DNA of 64,000 bases. Source: Nocardiopsis algeriensis. Lineage in GTDB: Bacteria; Actinomycetota; Actinomycetes; Streptosporangiales; Streptosporangiaceae. The notes beneath the pieces are model-generated. The model worked only from the letters and a program-made list of their open reading frames with translations, had not been told where the DNA came from and ran no database searches. The stretch spans positions 350,546-414,545 of the forward strand of contig NZ_JACHJO010000005.1 of NCBI RefSeq assembly GCF_014203695.1, in the 5' to 3' direction. The stretch's first letter is position 1. Each line of letters opens with the position of its first letter. A program made the translations under genes and the position numbers. Positions 38,344 through 46,675 of the stretch are shown here, one piece after another.

Positions 38344-39906
38344 GTGACCCAGTCCGTGATCCGCCTCTTCGACGACGACGCCGTGCTGCCCCGGGGCGGC
38401 TGCCCCGCGCACCGCCGGATACGCGCCCGCGCCGGCGGATTCCCCTCCCGCGCGCCGGCCCTGGACACCCTCGACACCGTGCTCGACCTGGTCGAGCACC
38501 GGGGGTGGGAGCTCGACCGGGCGTGTGAGCACCTGCCCGAGCCGCACTGGGTGCACCGCGCCGCGGCGGCCTACCTGAGGTCGGTGGAGCCCGGCAGCAG
38601 AGCCGTTCCCTGTTTCTGGGTCCGCCAGTACATACCCGACCGCGGTTCGCGTGCCCGCCCCTACGAGCTGTGCGCCCGGGGGCGCCGCTACGTCCGCCCG
38701 GGTGTCCGCGAGTTGCGCGTCCCCGTCCCCGCTCCGGTGCTGCGCACGCCGCCGGACGCGAGGACCGCGGTCGCCGCCTACGTCCTGGCCACGGGGCGCG
38801 AGGTGGACCGCGCCGCCTGCGACGCCGATCCGCAGCGCTACCTGGGCGGGGTCCCCTTCCCCATGCTCGGCCGCCGCGAGCCCCTCCCCCGGCGGGTGCG
38901 GGTGGTCGAGGTGTCCTGCCTGGACTCGGCCACGGCGGTGCGCTTCGACGGCACCCCGGCACAGGCCGAGGCACTCTTCCAGGAGGTCGGCCGCGAGGGC
39001 CTGCGTTCGGCGCTGGCCGGAGGCGCCCGTGTGCCGGGGGCCGACTGCCTGGACTGCGGTGCGCGCCGGCGCTGCGACCGCCTTCCCCCCGCGCCGGGGC
39101 TTCTGGGCGCCGACCCCTCGCCGGGACCGCACCGTACCTGGTCGGTCTCCCTGGGCCAGGACTTCCGCGCCTGCCCGGCCAGGGCCCGCTACCGTGCACT
39201 GGGGGTGCCCCCGGCCGCTCCGGCGCACCGGGAGGACACGGTGCGAACCTGGCTGGAGCGGCTGCACGGCCGCCTCCCCCGCCGCCCGTGCGAACCGGCC
39301 GACCTGCCCGCAGACCCCGACCGACGGGCCACCGGGCACCGGCCGACCGGGGAGGAGGCCCGCCGGACCGCGGCGATGCTCGCCGCCCATGTCCCCGTCT
39401 GCCCCCTGCGCGGACTGCCCTCGGGCAGCCACCTGAGGCTGGGGGCCTCCCTGACCGCCGACGACACCGAGACCGGTGTCCTCGTGCTGTCCCGGGCCGA
39501 CGTGCTCCACCACCACAGCGGTTCGTGGATCCACCGCAGCATCTCCGCGCCGGAGGGCGACCCGCCTCCGCAGGGCCTCCCTCTGCTGTCCCACGACCCG
39601 CGCCTGGCCCTGGCCGTCCTGCTCTTCGCCTCGGGGGTGCTGCCCACGGGCCCGGCCTCCGCCGTCGAGCTGGAGGCGCTCACCCCTGCCGGCGCCCACC
39701 TGCTCAGCCTCGACCCCTCCTCCCCCGATGTCCGGCAGGAGGCCCGCCGGGTCGTCGGTGCTCTGGCCGCCCCCTGGCTCGGAGCCGACGCCTTCCCCGC
39801 GACACCGGGGCCCGCCTGTCTCACCTGCCCCTACGCCCGCTGGTGCCCCGCCCAGCGCCAGAAACCCCGCCTCGAGGAGACACCGAGGCCTGCCGGACAC
39901 GCCTGA
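38344..39906 (+). CDS. Cys-rich PD-(D/E)XK nuclease-like protein
   Basis: A 520-residue protein built of two similar halves, each ending in a small Cys cluster: CLDCGARRRCDRLP (about 237-250) and CLTCPYARWCPAQRQ (about 491-505), with FRACPARARYRALG in between. Cys clusters after a CP-x-R/Y motif are the signature of Cas4/AddB-like iron-sulphur PD-(D/E)XK nucleases. Clear catalytic D...ExK residues are not obvious, so activity is doubtful. The GTG at 38344 follows GGGGGG. Such nucleases often accompany Fxs/NTPase conflict loci, and this one is divergent from FxsB. The following gene lies 120 bases on in the same orientation. Confidence 0.55.
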   Translation: MTQSVIRLFDDDAVLPRGGCPAHRRIRARAGGFPSRAPALDTLDTVLDLVEHRGWELDRACEHLPEPHWVHRAAAAYLRSVEPGSRAVPCFWVRQYIPDRGSRARPYELCARGRRYVRPGVRELRVPVPAPVLRTPPDARTAVAAYVLATGREVDRAACDADPQRYLGGVPFPMLGRREPLPRRVRVVEVSCLDSATAVRFDGTPAQAEALFQEVGREGLRSALAGGARVPGADCLDCGARRRCDRLPPAPGLLGADPSPGPHRTWSVSLGQDFRACPARARYRALGVPPAAPAHREDTVRTWLERLHGRLPRRPCEPADLPADPDRRATGHRPTGEEARRTAAMLAAHVPVCPLRGLPSGSHLRLGASLTADDTETGVLVLSRADVLHHHSGSWIHRSISAPEGDPPPQGLPLLSHDPRLALAVLLFASGVLPTGPASAVELEALTPAGAHLLSLDPSSPDVRQEARRVVGALAAPWLGADAFPATPGPACLTCPYARWCPAQRQKPRLEETPRPAGHA

Positions 39907-40026
39907 CGGTCCATCGGTGCCGCAGCGAGTGGGGCCCTGGTCATGATCTCCGGGAACTGCCCACCGCCTGCCTTTCTTCGCGGAGTCGTGTCACAACACC
40001 CGTTGACACCGCTAGTCTCCTTGACC

Positions 40027-41166
40027 ATGACGCAACACGCCGTAGCCGGTGACGCGCAGCCATCGCGAGAGATTCCGCGGCCTCGGTTCCACAAGCCCAA
40101 CGAGGACCTGGCCGCGGCGATGGAGTGTGTCCGCTGCAAGGAACTGGGGATCACCACCCCTCCGGGGTGGCCGCCCAAACCGCCTGTGCGGAGGGAGGGT
40201 CCGCCCCCGCCGACCCCCTCCCCCCACCGTGAGCTGCCCATCAGCACCCGCAAGATGGATTTCCTGAGGGAGGTGTGGACCTATGTGGCCTCCAAGCAGC
40301 TGGGAAGTGAACCGGACAGCCGCCTGCTCGCTCTCACCTGCACCCTGCGCGGCGCGATCCGCGGCAAGGTGAACCTGCTGGCCCAGGACATGCGCGTCCT
40401 GCGCCTGGAGAACCCGGAGGCTGCACTCGACGAACTCATCGCCTCCGGCTGGCTCGTCACCACCACCGAGAAGGTGATGTCCTCCCTGCCCTCCGCTCCG
40501 GAGCTGTGTGACGTCCCGGACCTGGAGGGCAACCCCTGGAACGTGGGCCAGGGCATCCGTTCCCGGGCCTCGGGATGGCTGTCGCGGGCCATGGGCCACA
40601 AGAAGATGCGCAAGAAGCCCAACCGGCTCAGACTCGTCGCCGCCTACGTGGCCGCACGTGCGGAACCGGGCGGGCGGATCAGTGTTCCCCGTGTGGAGAT
40701 CACGGTGGCCTGCGCCCTGTCCGGCCCGGCGGAGCTCACCGAACTCCTGGAATGGCTGGAGCGCCTGGAATGGATCACCGACGTCGGGGGGAACGCCGCG
40801 GTCCTCACCGCAGCTTTGGGTGAGACGACCGCATGGCTGGCGCCCGTTCCTCCTCCGCCCCCGACCCCGCCCCGGGTCTCCCCGGCCACCACCGACCTGG
40901 ACGCCCCGGTGGAGGCCCGGGCCGACGCCCTGCTCTCGGGGCGCGAGGCGGAGGTCGCCCGGTGGGTGGCCGACTACCGCGACGAGCACCGCCACGGGCC
41001 GAGCTGGTCGACGATCTCGGACGCGTTCGGGTGGCCTCCGCGCTCCGCGCCCGACCGGGACGTGACACAGGAGATCTTCCGCCGTCTGGAGGCCGGCGGC
41101 TGGCTCACCGGGTTCGGTGTGCCCTTCGGCCTGAGAGCGGGCAACGCCCCCGACACAACCGAATAG
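40027..41166 (+). CDS. unknown protein with winged-helix-like repeats
   Basis: A 379-residue protein I do not recognise by name. An N-terminal Cys pair (MECVRCKELGI) and a Pro-rich linker (PTPSPHRELPIS) lead into two or three helical modules that look like winged helices (LALTCTLRGAIRGKVNLLAQ, ALDELIASGWLVTT; LRLVAAYVAARAEPGGRISV) and a C-terminal one (WSTISDAFGWPPRS, FRRLEAGGWLTGF). It may bind DNA. The ATG at 40027 has no ribosome site; a TAGTCT nine bases upstream may be the -10 of a leaderless message. It follows the PD-(D/E)XK-like gene on the same strand. Confidence 0.6.
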   Translation: MTQHAVAGDAQPSREIPRPRFHKPNEDLAAAMECVRCKELGITTPPGWPPKPPVRREGPPPPTPSPHRELPISTRKMDFLREVWTYVASKQLGSEPDSRLLALTCTLRGAIRGKVNLLAQDMRVLRLENPEAALDELIASGWLVTTTEKVMSSLPSAPELCDVPDLEGNPWNVGQGIRSRASGWLSRAMGHKKMRKKPNRLRLVAAYVAARAEPGGRISVPRVEITVACALSGPAELTELLEWLERLEWITDVGGNAAVLTAALGETTAWLAPVPPPPPTPPRVSPATTDLDAPVEARADALLSGREAEVARWVADYRDEHRHGPSWSTISDAFGWPPRSAPDRDVTQEIFRRLEAGGWLTGFGVPFGLRAGNAPDTTE

Positions 41167-41664
41167 TCAGTGTGCGGCCGCCGGGCGCGTGCTCCGGCGA
41201 ACGCACGTACAACCGATCGTGTACCCGGCGGTTCCCGGACCAGGCAAGGCGTTCGTACGTGCAGAGCGCGTTACGGACGCGGTGCCAGGGTCTGGGACAC
41301 ACACCTGGTTCCCGAGAAGAACCGGTGCCGTGCGGGTCACGTCCTACCCCTCGCCCGGCCCCCGCTCCCACGCGGGGCCCGGTCCGGTCCGTCGAGCCTC
41401 GAGTTTCCCCTGCTCATCCCTCACAGGACCATCCCTTCCCGGGAACCGGCACCGACCAGTCACCCGCAGGTGCCGGCTCCGGTCCTGGCCGTCGGTGGGA
41501 GAACCGTCCCTCCCCCGCTCCGGTCATGGCCGCCCCCTGTGCGACGGGACGGGCATCCCGAGGCGGCGTCTTGGGAGTGAACGCGGCATGGGGTGTGCCG
41601 TGGGCTCTTCGGGAAGGGAGGAAGGCCGACCGCAGCGGTCGACCCCCTCCGGTCCACCCGCGGT
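41167..41664. other. intergenic gap
   Basis: 498 bases between a plus-strand and a minus-strand gene. No coding frame, tRNA or repeat that I can support; only shadow frames are present. Confidence 0.5.
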
Positions 41665-42408
41665 TCAGCCGGCTGGGGAAGTCGCTGCTGCGGCGAGGAT
41701 CTGCGCGAGATCACCGGGGCGGCTCCACATGGGCCAATGCCCGGTCGGAAGGTCGACGAGATCGACATGATCGAATTTCGACACCTCGACGAACACGGGA
41801 TGGCCCGCGTCGGCCAACTCCATCACCTGCGTGCCCGGGATCGAGCAGCACACCAGAGTGGTCGGGACCCGCAGACGCGCATCGTTGGTGAGCTCTACCC
41901 GCCCGCGCAGCACGGGGCCGGGTTCCGGAACGGCCCTGGCTCGAAAGCGCGCCAGAGCCTCGGCGCTCAGGCCCTCGAGGCCGGCCTGCTCCCCGAGCGC
42001 GTCGAAGGGCGGCAGGGGAAGCTCGTCCAGGTCCTCGGGCGCATCCGGGGCGAAGACACTGCCGGACGCGACGGGCCCGCTGTCGACCCACACCACCCGG
42101 CGGACGAGGTCGGGGTGCCGATCGAGCACAAGGGTCACCGGCGCGTTGGCTCCGCTGTGCGCCACGATGACCACCGGCCGGGACTCGGATGCCGAGGCCT
42201 GGACCATGGCCTGCTCGATCGCCGCCGCCTGGTCCTCGAGCGTCCTGGACGCCCGCTCGGGGTCCCTCTCGTCGAGGCCGGGAAGCGTCATCGGGATGGT
42301 CCGCCGGCCGTCGGCGGCCAGGTGTTCCAACACCTCGTCCCACGCCCAGGCCCCCAGCCAGTGGCCGGCGATCAGGAGGATGGTCGGGTTGCTCGCATTG
42401 TTCGTCAC
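41665..42408 (-). CDS. alpha/beta-hydrolase
   Basis: A 247-residue esterase-like hydrolase. The oxyanion region is LLIAGHWLGAWAWDEVLEHL, the nucleophile elbow is VVIVAHSGANAPVTLVL (Ser in H-S-G-A), and acid and His are suggested by VPTTLVCCSIPG and SKFDHVDLVDLPTGHWPMWS. The substrate cannot be told. GTG at 42408 follows GGGAG. It faces the WYL regulator across 73 bases, so that regulator probably controls it. Confidence 0.85.
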   Translation of the reverse strand: MTNNASNPTILLIAGHWLGAWAWDEVLEHLAADGRRTIPMTLPGLDERDPERASRTLEDQAAAIEQAMVQASASESRPVVIVAHSGANAPVTLVLDRHPDLVRRVVWVDSGPVASGSVFAPDAPEDLDELPLPPFDALGEQAGLEGLSAEALARFRARAVPEPGPVLRGRVELTNDARLRVPTTLVCCSIPGTQVMELADAGHPVFVEVSKFDHVDLVDLPTGHWPMWSRPGDLAQILAAAATSPAG

Positions 42409-42442
42409 ACCGCGATGCTCCCAGGCCTCCAGGACAAGGGTA

Positions 42443-42459
42443 TGTCACTATTTCTGTCA
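42443..42459. promoter_or_regulatory. possible operator between hydrolase and WYL genes
   Basis: Two direct TGTCA motifs start 12 bases apart (42443 and 42455) in the 73-base divergent region, about one helical turn, as expected for a regulator acting on both genes. Short motifs; low confidence. Confidence 0.3.
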
Positions 42460-42481
42460 TGATTTTCTGTCGAGGTGGGGC

Positions 42482-43177
42482 TTGAAGAGGGCGGAGAGAC
42501 TCCACGCCCTGTCCGAGATGCTGCGACGCAGCGGATCGCGTGGCTGTACCGCTGAGCGACTGGCGGAAGAGTTCGGTGTGTCCGTGCGGACGGTCAAGAG
42601 GGACCTCGCCGCACTCGAGAACAGCGGTGCGCCGATCTGGTCGCGCCCGGGCCCCGGCGGTGGCTACGGGCTGGTCGCCCGAGGCACCCTGCCCCCGGTC
42701 AGCCTGACCCCTGTGCAGGCGGTGGCGCTCCTCGCGGCAGTCTCTGCCGCACCTGACGCCCCCTACGCCGATCTCGCCTCGGCGGGCGTTCGCAAGATCA
42801 TGGACGTACTCGATCCACGGACACGGGCGAAGGCCGAGGAGCTGGCCGGTCGCGTCTGGGTCGACGCACCTCCTCCTCCGCGCGCGATCAGGTCGGCGCT
42901 GGAGGAGGCGATGGCCGAGCAGCGGGTGGTGCGTATCCGCTACATCTCGCGTGACGGCGACAGGACCACTCGGGACGTCGAGCCGGTGATGTTCGCCTCC
43001 GCGAACGGCCACTGGTACCTGATCGGGTGGTGCAGGCTGCGCAGCGGTATGCGGTGGTTCCTCGTGTCCCGTATCGAACACGCCAGCGTCACCAGGGTTG
43101 CCTGCAGCGGCCACGGCATCGACGAGGTCGGCGTCCCCCCGGCGACAGCACGACCCGTGAACGGCCGAAGCGGGTGA
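42482..43177 (+). CDS. WYL-domain transcriptional regulator (YafY type)
   Basis: A 231-residue regulator with an N-terminal HTH_11 domain (LKRAERLHALSEMLRRSGSR, LAEEFGVSVRTVKRDLAALE) and a WYL ligand domain (RYISRDGDRTTRDVEPVMFA, NGHWYLIGWCRLRSGMRWFL). The TTG at 42482 follows GAGGTGGGG. It is divergent from the hydrolase gene and probably represses or activates it. Its C-terminus is slightly short, but the WYL triad and the R-x-F region (RWFLVSRI) are present. Confidence 0.9.
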   Translation: MKRAERLHALSEMLRRSGSRGCTAERLAEEFGVSVRTVKRDLAALENSGAPIWSRPGPGGGYGLVARGTLPPVSLTPVQAVALLAAVSAAPDAPYADLASAGVRKIMDVLDPRTRAKAEELAGRVWVDAPPPPRAIRSALEEAMAEQRVVRIRYISRDGDRTTRDVEPVMFASANGHWYLIGWCRLRSGMRWFLVSRIEHASVTRVACSGHGIDEVGVPPATARPVNGRSG

Positions 43178-43199
43178 GGCGCTCGGTCGGCGGCTCCGC

Positions 43200-43802
43200 T
43201 CAGTTCACCTGGGCAGCCAGCTCCTCCATCAGCTCCTCGGGGGTGCCGAGACCGTGCACGGCGGTGTCGAGGAAGTCGGGTTCCAGGCCCAGCGCCGCGC
43301 GCACCCTGGCCCGGCCCGCCAGCGGCACGGCCAGCAGCAGCACGGCCTGCTCCGGCACGCCTGCGGACAGATACCCGCGGACAGCGATGTCGTAGCACTC
43401 CAGGGCCGCGTCCAGCTCCCCGTGCTCCTCCAGCAGCGGGGCCAGTGCGGCCGCGGGTCCTTCCTCCAGGACCGAGGACGCGACCAGGTCCGCGACCAGA
43501 TGGGCGGCTTCCAGGGGGAAGAGCTGTTCCTCCAGCAGGATCGCCAGTTTCCCGATCGCCGCGTACTGGCGGTCCTCGGTCTCGGGTGCGTGCACGATGA
43601 GCGCGTCGAGGAGCACCAGCGCCTCCTGGATCGCCCCTGCGGCGCGCAGCGCGTCCGCCTCGTCCAGAAGGGCCTCCCCGGCCAGGTGCGGGTCCTGCTC
43701 CACCAGGGCCGCCGTCCGGCCGGAGAGCCCGAGTCCGGTCAGCGCCTCCGCCAGGGCGGAGGCGTCGGGGAGGTACCGGGGTGAGAGCGTGTTGGTCGGC
43801 AC
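43200..43802 (-). CDS. TPR-like helical protein, unknown
   Basis: A 200-residue protein made of helical pairs that resemble degenerate tetratricopeptide repeats (EADALRAAGAIQEALVLLDA, LEEHGELDAALECYDIAVRG). The last part ends in an acidic helix (GTPEELMEELAAQVN). No named family. GTG at 43802 has no ribosome site; TAATGT seven bases upstream could be a -10 of a leaderless message. It converges with the WYL gene. Confidence 0.65.
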   Translation of the reverse strand: MPTNTLSPRYLPDASALAEALTGLGLSGRTAALVEQDPHLAGEALLDEADALRAAGAIQEALVLLDALIVHAPETEDRQYAAIGKLAILLEEQLFPLEAAHLVADLVASSVLEEGPAAALAPLLEEHGELDAALECYDIAVRGYLSAGVPEQAVLLLAVPLAGRARVRAALGLEPDFLDTAVHGLGTPEELMEELAAQVN

Positions 43803-43866
43803 AGGCCGCACATTACCGGCGCTGCCGGCGACGTGCGGCGTGTTCACGACATCCGCGTGCCGGCTC

Positions 43867-44694
43867 TCAGGTGCCCTCGACGGCCCCGCATTCGTCCACG
43901 TCCCGCGACGCCTCCAGGTCGTAGGCGTCCCGCGGCCGCCCCCGGGGATGCTCCCCCTCGGGGAAGTCGTCGGGAAAGGCAGGGGTGAAGGTGTACTGGT
44001 CCTCCAGGCAGTGCGCCGGGCCCACGGTGCGCCACCAGGTCGGCCATGCCTCGAGGCTGCCGTCACTCAGCTCGTAGAACTCCACCCCTCCGAAGTGGGA
44101 GGTCACCAGGCGCATCGACACCGGCTTTCCCGGGCGCGCGATCGGATGGACGATCGTGTACTCGGTGGCGACCATCAGGTACTCCCAAGGCTGCTCCCCG
44201 GTGACCGCCTCCGCACGCATCCAGCCGTCCACCTTCACCACGTCACCGACCGGTTCGGCCGTTCCGGGGCTGAGGTTGAAGGGTACGTGTCGGCTGCTGA
44301 GCTCGGGGTCCTCGTTGCCGAGGTTGTCCAGGTACCACTCCAGCGGCCGTCCGGAGAGCAGGCCGGTCAACTCGCTGTTGTTCTCGTCGAAGACCGCCTC
44401 CTCGTTCAGGTAGACGGCTTCCAGCAAGGCCCGGGTGGTGTCGTAGGCCTCTGCCACCTGCTCCGCGTCGAAGGAACCGACGGGCTCGGCCTCGGGTACG
44501 GGGAAGCCCTCTCCGTAGTCCTCGGCGGGACTTCCGGCGAAGGGGGCGTCGCGGTCGAGCTCCTCGTAGGAGAAGGTGCCGGTGATCGCACCGTACGCGA
44601 GGCGCTCCACCGCCTCCTCGAACGGCGCGCAGGCGGTGAGGGAGAGCACGAGAAGTGATGCCGCTCCGGAGGCGGCGAGGGTGCGTGGGGACAT
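43867..44694 (-). CDS. putative secreted lipoprotein
   Basis: A 275-residue protein. The signal peptide MSPRTLAASGAASLLVLSLT ends in a lipobox (LTAC, Cys22), so it is expected to be membrane-anchored outside the cell. The mature region is acidic with no recognised domain (FVEELDRD-like acidic patch SYEELDRDAPFAG; WPTWWRTVGPAHCLEDQYTF near the C-terminus). ATG at 44694; a longer frame upstream is not signal-peptide-like. It lies between the TPR gene and the kinase gene on the same strand; the kinase ends 100 bases before it and could be co-transcribed. Confidence 0.75.
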   Translation of the reverse strand: MSPRTLAASGAASLLVLSLTACAPFEEAVERLAYGAITGTFSYEELDRDAPFAGSPAEDYGEGFPVPEAEPVGSFDAEQVAEAYDTTRALLEAVYLNEEAVFDENNSELTGLLSGRPLEWYLDNLGNEDPELSSRHVPFNLSPGTAEPVGDVVKVDGWMRAEAVTGEQPWEYLMVATEYTIVHPIARPGKPVSMRLVTSHFGGVEFYELSDGSLEAWPTWWRTVGPAHCLEDQYTFTPAFPDDFPEGEHPRGRPRDAYDLEASRDVDECGAVEGT

Positions 44695-44795
44695 GGGGGA
44701 TGCCTTTGTTCTGTGTGGGATGGATGTGATCCTAGCCCCCTTCAGAGACATATCTCTTTCCCACAGCCCCTCCCGAACGCATGCGGAGACCGGTG

Positions 44796-46355
44796 TCAGG
44801 GTTGGAAGAACTCCACCACCCGGGTGATGCGGGCGATCCCGTCGACGTTGACGGTGTAGGTGACCTCGGCGACGACCTCACCGCGTGTCGCGTCGAGGAA
44901 GCCGGTGAGAACGCCCGGTTCCACCGGCGTGGTGCCGTAGGCACTGCTGTCGAGCGCCCCTGCGGCCTCGGTGCAGAAGGACCAGGCGCACAGCACCTCG
45001 GCGTCCTCGGCGAGGCGGCCCCACAAGGGCTCCCGTTCGTCGAGGTCGACGTTGGGTTCCCCGGTCATGACATCGATCATGTAGTGCGGCTCGCCGTCGA
45101 GGTCGAAGGGCTGGAGTCCGACCAGCAGGTGTCCCCCCGGCCGGGCCCCGTCCGGCTCGTGGCGATGGCCGAGCAGCGCCTGGGTGACGGTCTCCTCGAC
45201 CTCGCCGGTCGCCGTCCGGGCCTCTCCGGCTTCCGCCTGCACCGGTCCGGCCTCGGCCGCCTCCTCTCCGGAATTCTCCGGCCACCGCGCCACGAGGACG
45301 GCGCCCAGCAGCAGCGCGGCGGCTCCCGCGCCCACGGCGAGCGCACGGCCCCTCCCGGCCCTGCGCCTGTGCCCGCGCCGCCCGGCAGCGTGCAGGGCAA
45401 CGCTGTGCGTCTGGGTCGCTGTGCCCTCCACCTGGAACCACTCGCGGTCGAGCACACCGGTCAGAACCGCGGAGGCGTCACCTTCGGCCGCGTAGCGGTC
45501 GCGCTTGACCTGCGCGATCTGCTCGAGGAGCTGCTCGGCGCTCGGTCTCTCGCCGGCGTCCTTGTCCAGCGCGGCGCGCACCAGCGGGGCCAGCGGGCCC
45601 TCCAGCCCTTCCAGGTCGGGGTCGGTCTGTAGGACGCGGAAGGCGACCACGTCGGCCATGCCCGTACCGAAGGGCGGCCTCCCGGTGGCGGCGTAGGCGA
45701 GCGTGCATCCCCACGAGAACACGTCATCGGCGAAGGTCGCGGGCTCGCCCCGGTACTGCTGAGGGCTGATCCACCCCGAGGAGCCCGTCACGACGCCGGT
45801 ACCGGTGAGCGCGGTCTCGTCCACGGCGCGCGCGATCCCGAAGTCCAGGACCTTGGGACCGGTGGCCGACAGGATGACGTTGGCGGGCTTGAGGTCGCGG
45901 TGGGCGATGCCGTGCCGGTGGATCTGGGCGAGCGCCTCGGCCGCCCCCATCCCCAGTCCCAGCAGAAGGCGCGGGTCGAGGGGGCCGTGCCCGCGCACCT
46001 GGGCGGACAGCGTGGGGCCGTCGACCAGCGGCGCGGCCAGCCACGGCTGCTCGGCGGAGGGATCGGCGTCGATCAGCGGCACCACACAGGTGCCGCGCAC
46101 CCGCCGCATGAGCTCGACCTCGCGCGCGAACCTGGCCCGGAAGGCCGGGTCGGCGGCGTACTGGACGTGGACGGTCTTGACCGCCACGGGCCGCCCCCGC
46201 CGGTCGATCCCGGCGTAGACCACGCCCATGCCGCCCGCACCCAGCCGTTTGACGAGGTGGTAGGGCCCGATCCGGTACGGCTCCTCGGGAGACAGGTCCA
46301 TCGCCGAGGCAGGAAGCTCCACCAGGACCGTCCGGCCCCCAGTGCCCGCGTTCAT
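44796..46355 (-). CDS. membrane Ser/Thr protein kinase
   Basis: A 519-residue Hanks-type kinase with one membrane segment. The Gly-rich loop VKRLGAGGMGVVYAGIDR, ATP Lys60 in RPVAVKTVHVQ, catalytic HRDLKPANVILS (about 150) and LDFGIARAVDETALTGTG are all intact, as are GWISPQQYRGEPATFADDVF. A single membrane helix (AVGAGAAALLLGAVLVARW, about 335-355) precedes an extracellular C-terminal domain with two Cys (LCAWSFCTE). ATG at 46355; ATG 46301 is an alternative. It is divergent from the giant NTPase gene and could share regulation with it. Targets unknown. Confidence 0.92.
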   Translation of the reverse strand: MNAGTGGRTVLVELPASAMDLSPEEPYRIGPYHLVKRLGAGGMGVVYAGIDRRGRPVAVKTVHVQYAADPAFRARFAREVELMRRVRGTCVVPLIDADPSAEQPWLAAPLVDGPTLSAQVRGHGPLDPRLLLGLGMGAAEALAQIHRHGIAHRDLKPANVILSATGPKVLDFGIARAVDETALTGTGVVTGSSGWISPQQYRGEPATFADDVFSWGCTLAYAATGRPPFGTGMADVVAFRVLQTDPDLEGLEGPLAPLVRAALDKDAGERPSAEQLLEQIAQVKRDRYAAEGDASAVLTGVLDREWFQVEGTATQTHSVALHAAGRRGHRRRAGRGRALAVGAGAAALLLGAVLVARWPENSGEEAAEAGPVQAEAGEARTATGEVEETVTQALLGHRHEPDGARPGGHLLVGLQPFDLDGEPHYMIDVMTGEPNVDLDEREPLWGRLAEDAEVLCAWSFCTEAAGALDSSAYGTTPVEPGVLTGFLDATRGEVVAEVTYTVNVDGIARITRVVEFFQP

Positions 46356-46675
46356 TGAGTTTTCGTCCGCTCTCCAGACAAGACAACCCGCTCACGCTAG
46401 CACCCCGCGGGCCGCCTCCCACCCGCTCCGGGGTGTCGGTCCGACTGCCACTCTGCTCCCCGATGTTCGCCCTGTCCGTTGCTGCGACGGAACCGGCACG
46501 GGAGCTGGGGAGACCACCTCGGCTCCGACCTGTATCCGGCCGTTTCCGGCCTGGCCCCGGAGTATGAGTGTTCCCCTGGCCGTTTTCGGTCAGAGATCTC
46601 CTCTTCCTCGGTTCAGCACCCCGCAACCCGGGAATCTGTGCACGGAACCCACCCCCAACCACGCCACGAGGCGCC
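46356..46675. other. kinase-NTPase divergent region
   Basis: 320 bases between divergent genes, presumably both promoters. No small gene is supported. Confidence 0.45.

Noticed and set aside
37820..38347. Short frames beside FxsB as a second RiPP precursor
   Set aside because: None has a ribosome site with a small acidic peptide and an aromatic-x-Ser/Asn C-terminus.
40003..40018. TTGACA followed by TAGTCT as a promoter of the 40027 gene
   Set aside because: Only four bases separate them; not a valid -35/-10 spacing. The TAGTCT alone may serve a leaderless start.
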